Shown here piece by piece: positions 29,701 to 38,700 of a stretch of 48,771 nt of DNA; the stretch's first letter is position 1, and every line of letters begins with the position of its first letter. This stretch comes from Pseudomonas fluorescens (GTDB taxonomy: Bacteria; Pseudomonadota; Gammaproteobacteria; Pseudomonadales; Pseudomonadaceae), in contig NZ_CABVGX010000044.1 in assembly GCF_902497625.1 (NCBI RefSeq), positions 1-48,771 of the forward strand, written 5' to 3'. The notes beneath the pieces are model-generated. The model ran no database searches, was not told the DNA's origin, and saw only the letters and a program-made list of their open reading frames with translations. The position numbers were made by a program, and so were the translations under genes.

Positions 29701-32700
29701 CAACGGCAAGATCGACCGCAAGGCTTTGCCGGCGCCCGACGCCAGCCTGCTGCAATCAACCTACATCGCGCCGCAAACCGCCACTCAGCACAAAGTCGCC
29801 GAGATCTGGCAAGCGGTGCTCAAGCTCGAACAGGTCGGGCTGGGGGACAACTTCTTCGAACTGGGCGGTCACTCCTTGCTGGTCACCCAAGTGATTTCCC
29901 GTGTGCGTCAGGCTTTGAATGTGCAGGTGCCGCTGCGCACGCTGTTCGAGCACAGCACTCTGGAGGATTTCGTCGCTGCGCTGGACGTCGCCCCGGCACA
30001 CGCCGACCCGGCGCTGGTGGCGCTGCCACGTCAGGGACCGATGGCGTTGTCGTATGCGCAGGAACGCCAGTGGTTTCTCTGGCAACTGGAGCCGACCAGC
30101 AACGCCTACCATGTGCCTGCGGCGTTGCGCCTGCGCGGCAGCCTCGATCTCGCGGCGTTGCAACGCAGCTTCGATACCTTGATCGGCCGCCACGAATCGC
30201 TGCGCACTCGCTTCATTCAACGGGACGAACAGACCTTGCAGCAGATCGATGCGCCGGCGCCGCTGGCGCTTGTCGTGCAGGCCTGTGCGGACGGGCTCGA
30301 TGCCGAGCGCCTGAAGGCGTTGGTCGCCGAGGAGACCCTGACGCTGTTCGATCTGCAGCAAGGCCCGCTGTTGCGGGTCAGGTTGCTCAAGCTGGCCGCC
30401 GACGACCATGTGCTGGTGCTGACGCTGCACCACATTGTCTCCGATGGCTGGTCGATGCAAGTGATGGTCGATGAGCTGATCGAGCTCTACACGGGTTTCA
30501 GCGCAGGGCAACCGCGGCAATTGCCACCCCTCCCTGTGCAGTACGCCGACTACGCCGTGTGGCAGCGGCAGTGGATGGACGGCGGTGAGCGGGAGCGGCA
30601 ACTGGCTTATTGGACCGCACACCTGGGTGGCGAGCAGCCGTTGCTGGAACTGCCGGCAGACCGTCCACGTCCGGCCGAGCAAAGTTATCGCGGCGCGCGT
30701 CAGGACATCCCGCTGAGCGCGGAACTGACGCATGCCTTGAAGCACCTTGCGCAGCGGGAAAACGTCACACTCTTCGCGCTGTTGCTGGCCTCGTTGCAGA
30801 CCTTGCTGCACCGCTACAGCGGCCAGGCCGACATTCGTGTCGGCGTGCCGGTGGCGAACCGCAACCGCCTGGAGACCGAAAATTTGATCGGCTTCTTCGT
30901 CAACACCCAGGTGCTCAAGGCCGAGATCGACAGCCAGCAAACCTTCCGCGACCTGTTGCAGCAGGTCAAAAACACCGTGCTCGGCGCTCAGGCGCATCAG
31001 GACCTGCCGTTCGAGCAATTGGTCGATGCCCTGCAACCGGAGCGCAGCCTCAGCCACAGTCCTTTGTTCCAGGTGATGCACAACCACCAGAGTCAGGCGC
31101 GGCAAGCGCGGAGCGCGGCGCGTCTGCCGCACCTGCAGATCGACGGGCTGACCTGGGCGTCGCACACAGCCAAGTTCGACCTGACCCTGGACACCTTTGA
31201 ATCGGCCGATAACGTCTGGGCCGAACTGACCTACGCCACCGACCTGTTCGACGCCGCAACCATGGCGCGCATGGCCGCGCATTGGACGAATCTGCTGACG
31301 GCCATCGTTGCTGATTGCGGCCAGCGCATCGCCGAGTTGCCGTTGCAGGACCACGCCGAGCGCCAGGCCACGCTGTTGCAGTGGAACCCGGCCGTGGCCG
31401 ATTTCCCGAGCGAGCAGTGCCTGCATCAGTTGATCGAAGCCCAGGCCCTGAAAACGCCCGACGCCATTGCCGTCACCTGCGGTGACCAGCGCCTCAGTTA
31501 TGCGCAGCTGAACGCCCGGGCCAACCCACTGGCGCATCAGCTGATTGAATGCGGCGTCGGCCCGGACGTGCGCGTCGGCCTTGCGGTCGAGCGCAGCCTC
31601 GAGATGCTGGTGGGACTGCTGGCGATCCTCAAGGCCGGTGGCGCCTATGTGCCGCTGGACCCGTCCTATCCCGAGGAACGCCTGGCCTACATGATCAGCG
31701 ACAGCGGGATCGGCCTGCTGTTGACCCAGAGCCATCTGCTCGTTCGGCTGCCAGTGCCGGACTCGGTGCGCAGCCTGACGCTCAGTCATGAAAACGCTGG
31801 CCTCGAGGGCTACAGCGACGCCAATCCACAGGTGCGCATGAGTCCAGACAACCTCGCTTACGTCATCTACACCTCCGGCTCCACCGGTCAACCGAAGGGC
31901 ACCTTGCTCGCCCATCACAACGTAGTGCGTCTGTTTGAAGCAACGCAAGGCTGGTTCGATTTTGGTCCGCAGGATGTCTGGTGCCTGTTCCATTCGTTCG
32001 CGTTCGACTTCTCGGTCTGGGAAATTTTCGGCGCGCTGCTGCACGGCGGCAAACTGGTGGTGGTGCCTTACGAAGTCAGCCGTTCGCCGGAAGACTTTTA
32101 TGCCTTGCTCTGCCGGGAACGCATCAGCGTACTCAATCAGACGCCATCGGCGTTCAAACAGTTGATGCAAGTCGCCTGCGCGCCGGAACATGCCGCGCAG
32201 TCGTTGTTCCTGCGTTACGTCGTGTTCGGTGGCGAAGCACTGGAAGTCAGAAATCTGCGCCCCTGGTTCGAGCGATACGGTGACCACGCTCCGCAACTGA
32301 TCAACATGTACGGCATCACTGAAACCACCGTCCACGTGACCTATCGCCCCTTGACCGTGGCCGACCTGCAAGGGGAGGCGGGCAGCCCGATCGGCGAGCC
32401 TATTCCTGACCTGTCGTGGTACTTGCTCGACGCTGATCTGAACCCGGTCGCCAGAGGCTGCATCGGCGAGCTGTACGTGGGGCGCGCAGGTCTGGCACGG
32501 GGATATCTGAACCGCGCCGACCTGACGTCACTGCGCTTTATCCCGGACCCTTTCGCAGCGGACGGCGGCCGCCTGTACCGCACCGGGGATCTGGCGCGTT
32601 ATCGCGCGGACGGCGTCATCGAGTACACCGGGCGCATCGACCATCAAGTAAAAATTCGCGGCTTCCGCATCGAGCTCGGCGAAATCGAAGCTCAGTTGCT

Positions 32701-35700
32701 GGAGCAGGCTGACGTGAGTCAAGCGGTGGTCCTCGCCCAGCCGGGCCCCAGTGGTCAGCAACTGGTGGCGTGGCTGGTGCCGTCCGACGCGGCATTGCTC
32801 GAGGCGAGCCCGACCGAGCAAAGTCAGTGGCGAGACACTGTGCGCGTTGCACTCAAGGAAACCCTGCCGGACCACATGATCCCGGCACACCTGTTGTTGC
32901 TGGCGCAGTTGCCATTGACCGGCAACGGCAAACTCAACCGCAGCGCGTTGCCTTCTCCGGACGCCAGCCAGGCACAGCAGGCGTATGAGGCTCCGCAAAG
33001 CGATCTTGAACAGCGCATCGCGGCGATCTGGCAAGACGTCCTGAAGCTGCCGCAAGTGGGGCTGCACGACAACTTCTTCGAGCTCGGCGGCGATTCGATC
33101 ATCTCGATTCAGGTGGTCAGCCGGGCCCGTCAACTGGGGATTCGCCTGAGCCCCAAAGACCTGTTTCAGCATCAGACTGTGCAGCGTCTGGCGCAGGTGG
33201 CACAGGTCGGTACCAGCGAATCCGTTGTAGATCAGCAAGCGGTGAGCGGGCCGGCAGTGCTGTTGCCGATCCAGCAGCAGTTCTTCGACGATGACATTCC
33301 CGAGCGTCATCACTGGAACCAGTCGGTGCTGCTCAAGCCGCGTGTAGCCCTCGACCCGGAAAAAATCGAGCACGTTCTGCGCGCACTGGTGGTCCATCAC
33401 GATGCCTTGCGCTTGAGCTTCACCCAACAGAACGAGGGCTGGGCGGCACAGCATCAGCCGATTGAGCCGCCGCAACAGCACTCACTGTTGTGGCAGGAAA
33501 CGCTCGCCGATGCGTCGGCCCTTGAAGACTTGGGCAACCGTGCCCAGCGCAGCCTGGACCTGCAACACGGCCCACTGCTGCGCGCGGTATTGGCGACCCT
33601 GGCCGATGGCAGTCAGCGTCTGTTGCTGGTGATCCATCACCTGGTGGTGGATGGCGTGTCGTGGCGGATCCTGCTGGAAGACCTGCAAAACGCTTATCAG
33701 CAATTGCTCGACGGTCGCGCGCTGAGCCTGCCGGCGAAGACCAGCGCTTTCAAGGACTGGAGCGAACATTTGCAGCGCTACGCCAACAGCCCGGCACTGC
33801 AACAGGAACTGGCGTACTGGCAAGCCTGCCTGAGTGACGTGCACTCCGACTTGCCGTGCCTGCGCGACGATGCCGGCCAGCAGAATCATCTGCGGGTAAA
33901 CGCGCAGACGCGTCTCGGCCAGACGCTGACGCGGCAATTGCTGCAAGAAGCGCCGGCGGCCTATCGGACGCAGGTCAACGACCTGTTGCTGACGGCGTTG
34001 GCGCGGGTGATCGGTCGCTGGACCGGACAGCCATCGACGCTGATTCAGCTCGAAGGCCACGGCCGCGAAGAACTGTTCGACGGCGTGGACCTGACCCGTA
34101 CGGTCGGCTGGTTCACCAGCCTGTTCCCGGTGCGCCTGACCGCAGCCGCAGACCCTGGCGACGCGATCAAGCAGATCAAGGAGCAACTGCGTTCGATCCC
34201 CAACAAAGGCATCGGCTTCGGTGCCTTGCGTCACCTGGGCGACGAGCAGGTACAGCAATCGCTGCGCGCACTGCCGAGCCCTCGGATCACCTTCAACTAC
34301 CTCGGCCAGTTCGACGGCAGTTTCGCTGGCGATGACGCCGCGCTCTTCACCCCGGCGCAGGACAATGCCGGGCTCGACCAGAGCCTCGATGCACCCATGG
34401 GCAACTGGCTGACCCTCAATGGTCAGGTGTACGGCGGTGAGTTGAGCATCGGCTGGAGTTTCAGTCGCGAACGTTTCGACATTGCGACCATTGAACGCCT
34501 GGCTCAAGACTACGCCGCAGAACTTGCCGCGCTGATCGCCCACTGTGTGACCCCGGGCACGCAAGGGCTGACGCCTTCGGACTTCCCGCTGGCCGGCCTG
34601 AACCAGGCCCAGCTCGACAGCGTCCCGGTCGCCTCGCGGCAGATTGCGGACATCTATCCGTTGTCGCCCATGCAACAAGGGATGCTGTTCCATTCTCTCT
34701 ACGAACAGCAGGCCGGCGACTACGTCAATCAGATGTGCGTGGACGTTGAAGGGCTGCACGTCGAACGCTTCCGCCAGGCCTGGCAAGCGGCGGTGGAGGC
34801 GCACGAGGTGCTGCGCAGCAGTTTTCTCTGGGACGGTGAGTTCAAGCGTCCTTTGCAGGTGATTCACAAGCAACTGGCTGTGCCGTTCACGTTCCATGAC
34901 TGGCGCTCCCACAGCGATGTCGCCCTTGCGCTCAGCGAACTGGCGGACGCGCAGCGCCAGCAGGGTTTTGACCTTGCGAGCGCACCCTTGCTGAACCTGA
35001 CCGTGGTGCGTCTGGATACCGATCGCTTTCACCTGATCTACACCAGCCACCACATTTTGATGGATGGCTGGAGCAACTCGCAGCTGTTGGGCGAAGTGTT
35101 GCAACGCTACAGCGGCCAGACACCCGCGAGCACGGCGGGGCGTTATCGCGATTACATCGACTGGCTGTCCCGGCAAGACGCGCAGGTCAGCGAAGATTTC
35201 TGGAAGGGCCAGTTGGCAGCTTTCGAGGAACCGACCCGGCTGGCCAGGGCGCTGGTGTGGACCGGCAGCGAAGCAGGCAACGCCGCTCAGGGCGAACACT
35301 TCCTGACGCTCGACCCTGCGCAGACCGCCCGGCTCAACGGTTGTGCACGGGAGCAGAAAGTCACCCTCAACACGATGGTGCAAGCGGCCTGGCTGCTCTT
35401 GTTGCAGCGCTACACGGGCCTGGACACCGTCAGTTTCGGCGCCACAGTCTCCGGTCGGCCGGCACAACTGAGCGGGGTCGAGCAGCAGATCGGCCTGTTC
35501 ATCAACACGTTGCCGGTGATCGCCAGCCCGCGTGCCGAGCAGCCGCTGGCGCAGTGGTTGCAGCAGGTGCAGGCGCAGAACCTGGCCTTGCGTGAGCAGG
35601 AACATACGCCGCTGTTCGACATTCAGCGTTGGGCCGGGCAGGGTGGCCAGGCCCTGTTCGACAACATTCTGGTGTTCGAAAATTACCCGATCTCCGAGGC

Positions 35701-38700
35701 CTTGCAACAGGGTTCGCCGCAAGACCTGCGCTTCGGTGACGTGGGCCATTTCGAGCAAACCAACTACCCGTTGACCCTGGCGGTCAACGTCGGCGCCGAG
35801 TTGTCGTTTCAAATGAGTTACGACCGTCAGCAGTTCGATGAGGCCGCGATCAAGCAACTGGCCGGGCACCTCGCGCACTTGCTAGTGCAAATGGCGTCAG
35901 CACCTGAGGCCAGTTGCGCCGGTGATCTGGCGCTGATCGTCAGCCCTGTTCGCAAGCCGCTGGCGCTGCCGGCCGATGACACCTGTGTTCATCGTCTGTT
36001 TGAGCAGCAAGCCGAACGTACGCCAGACGCGTTAGCGCTGATCTTCAACGAACAACGCCTGAGTTATGCGCAGCTCAATGCCCAGGCCAACCAGCTCGCC
36101 CATGTGTTGCTGCAACACGGTGTCGGTCCTGAAGTGCTGGTGGGCATTGCGGTCGAGCGTTCGCCGCAGATGATCATTAGCCTGCTGGCGGTGCTCAAGG
36201 CCGGCGGCGCTTACGTGCCGCTGGACCCCGAATACCCGCCCGAGCGTTTGCGCGCCATGATTGAAGACAGTGGCCTGCGAGTGCTGCTGACGCAAAGTCA
36301 TCTCGCCCCAGCGTTGCCACGTACGGCAGACGTGAGCGTGCTGAGCCTGGATCAACTGGCTTATCCGGCGTTCTCCGATAATTTGCCTGCGCACAGCGGA
36401 CCGCAAAACCTCGCGTATGTGATGTTCACGTCGGGTTCCACCGGGCGCCCGAAAGGCGTCGGCATCACCCAATCGGCGCTGGCCCGTCACGCGCAAGTGG
36501 CGCTGGACTTCCTTGGCCTGACCGCGCACGACCGTTCCCTGCAATTCGCCACGTTCAACTTCGATGCCTTTGTCGAGCAGCTTTACCCGGCGCTGATTTG
36601 CGGCGCGTCGGTGGTGTTGCGCGGGCCGGACATCTGGGACAGCGAGACCTGGTATCGCGAATTGCTCGACAAACAATTTACCGTCAGCGACCTGACCACG
36701 GCCTACTGGAACATGCTGGCCAAGGATTTTGCCGCCGCCGGGCTGCGCGATTATGGGTCGCTGCGTCAGGTGATTGTCGGCGGCGAAGCCATGCCGCGGG
36801 AGGGTGTGGCCGCCTGGGGCAAGGCCGGCCTGGGACATGTGCGCCTGTTGAACACCTACGGCCCGACCGAGACAACGGTCAGCGCCACGCTGCTCGATTG
36901 CAGCGGTTACGTGACCGGCCAGAGCGCCCTGCCAGTGACCATGCCGATAGGTCGCGCCTTGCCCGGCCGGGCCATCCATGTGCTCGACTCGCAGGGCCAA
37001 CCGGCTCCCGTCGGGGTGGTCGGGGAACTGGTCATCGGCGGTGACTTGCTCGCCCGCGGTTACTTCCAGCGGCCGGAGCTGACGGCCGAGCGGTTCATTC
37101 CCGACCCGTTCGACCCGTTGGGCGGTGGTCGCGTGTACCGCACGGGTGACCTGGCGCGCTACCGCATCGACGGGGTGATCGAGTACGTCGGGCGCATGGA
37201 CCATCAAGTGAAAATCCGCGGGTTCCGTATCGAACTCGGCGAGATCGAAAGCCATCTGCTGCAGATGCCAGCAGTGCGTCAGGCGCTGGTGGTGGCGCAA
37301 CCAGGCGCGGTCAGTCAGCAACTCGTCGCGTATGTGGTGTTCGATGATCCTGCGCACATCGGCGGTGATGCGTCCACGCTGGCGGCATTGCGCGATGACA
37401 TCAAAACGCGGTTGAAGGCTGGTTTGCCGGACTACATGGTGCCGGCGCATGTGCTGTTCCTCGAGCGCTTGCCGCTGAGCCCGAATGGCAAGATCGATCG
37501 CAAGGCCTTGCCGGGCGTCGATGCCAGCCTTGTGGCGCTGGACTTCGTTGCGCCTCAAGGCGCTTTGGAGCAGCAGATCGCCGCGGTCTGGCAGGAGGTG
37601 CTGGAGCTGGATCAGGTGGGTCGCGACGACCACTTTTTCGAATTGGGTGGGCATTCGTTGTTGGCCACGCAAGTGGTATCACGCCTGCGCAAACTCACCA
37701 CTGCTGCGCTGAGCCTGCGTGACGTGTTCAGCCATCCGCGCCTGAAGGACCTGGCGGCATGGATCGCGCAACAGCAGGGCACGCCTGAGTCAAACGCTCA
37801 CGGTGTGGCACTCAAGGCTCACGGCTCCCGCCACAGCGCGCCGTTGTCGCTGGTGCAGCGCCGGTTGTGGATCGCCGAACAACTGTCCGGCGGCACCTCG
37901 GCTTACGGCATGCCGATGGCGTTGCGCTTGCGCGGCGAACTGTCGGTGGAACGGCTGATCAGCAGCTTCGCCGAAGTGGTGTGCCGTCATGAAGTGTTGC
38001 GCACTGCCTACACCCAGGACGATGAAGGTAACCCGATTGCGCTGATCGCCGAACAGGTCGAACTGGATTTTCCGCTGATTGATTTGTCCGGGCTGTCGCG
38101 CAGTGCCCAGGAAGAACACGTGGCGCAAGCCGCGCTGGACAACGCGCGCACGCCGATTGCCATGGAGCAGGCGCCGCTGTTGCGCGGGCGGATCCTGCAC
38201 TTGGGCCCGACCGAACATGTGATGCTGTATGCAATGCACCACATCATCTCCGACGGTTGGTCGATGGGCGTGCTGATCAACGAACTGGTGCAGATTTATG
38301 ACCGCCGCAAGGTCGGTGACACGACTGCGCTGCCAGCGCTGGAGGTGCAATATTCCGACTTCGCGCTGTGGCAGCAGGCACTGCAGCATCAAGGCGTACT
38401 GGCGCGTCAGGCCGAGTACTGGAAAGCGCGGCTGAACGGGTATGACGGGCAACTGCAATTGCCTGCAGACAAGCCTCGTGGCCTGACCGCCTCCTACGAG
38501 GGCGACGCGGTGCAGTTCCGCCTGACCGTCGAGCTGAGCCGCGCCCTGCGTCAGCGCTCGATGGACGCGGGCGTCACGCTGTACAGCACGCTCCTGGCGT
38601 CATTCCAGGTGTTGCTGCACCAGGTCAGCGGTGCGGCGGATGTGCTGGTCGGCGCCGACGTGGCCGGACGCGAACAGCCGGAACTGGAGCGGCTGATCGG

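Noticed and set aside
29756..35878. Minus-strand ORFs of 871 and 798 codons inside NRPS2, and similar ones in NRPS1
   Set aside because: They are antisense shadows of repetitive high-G+C NRPS coding sequence with no domain or start signals.
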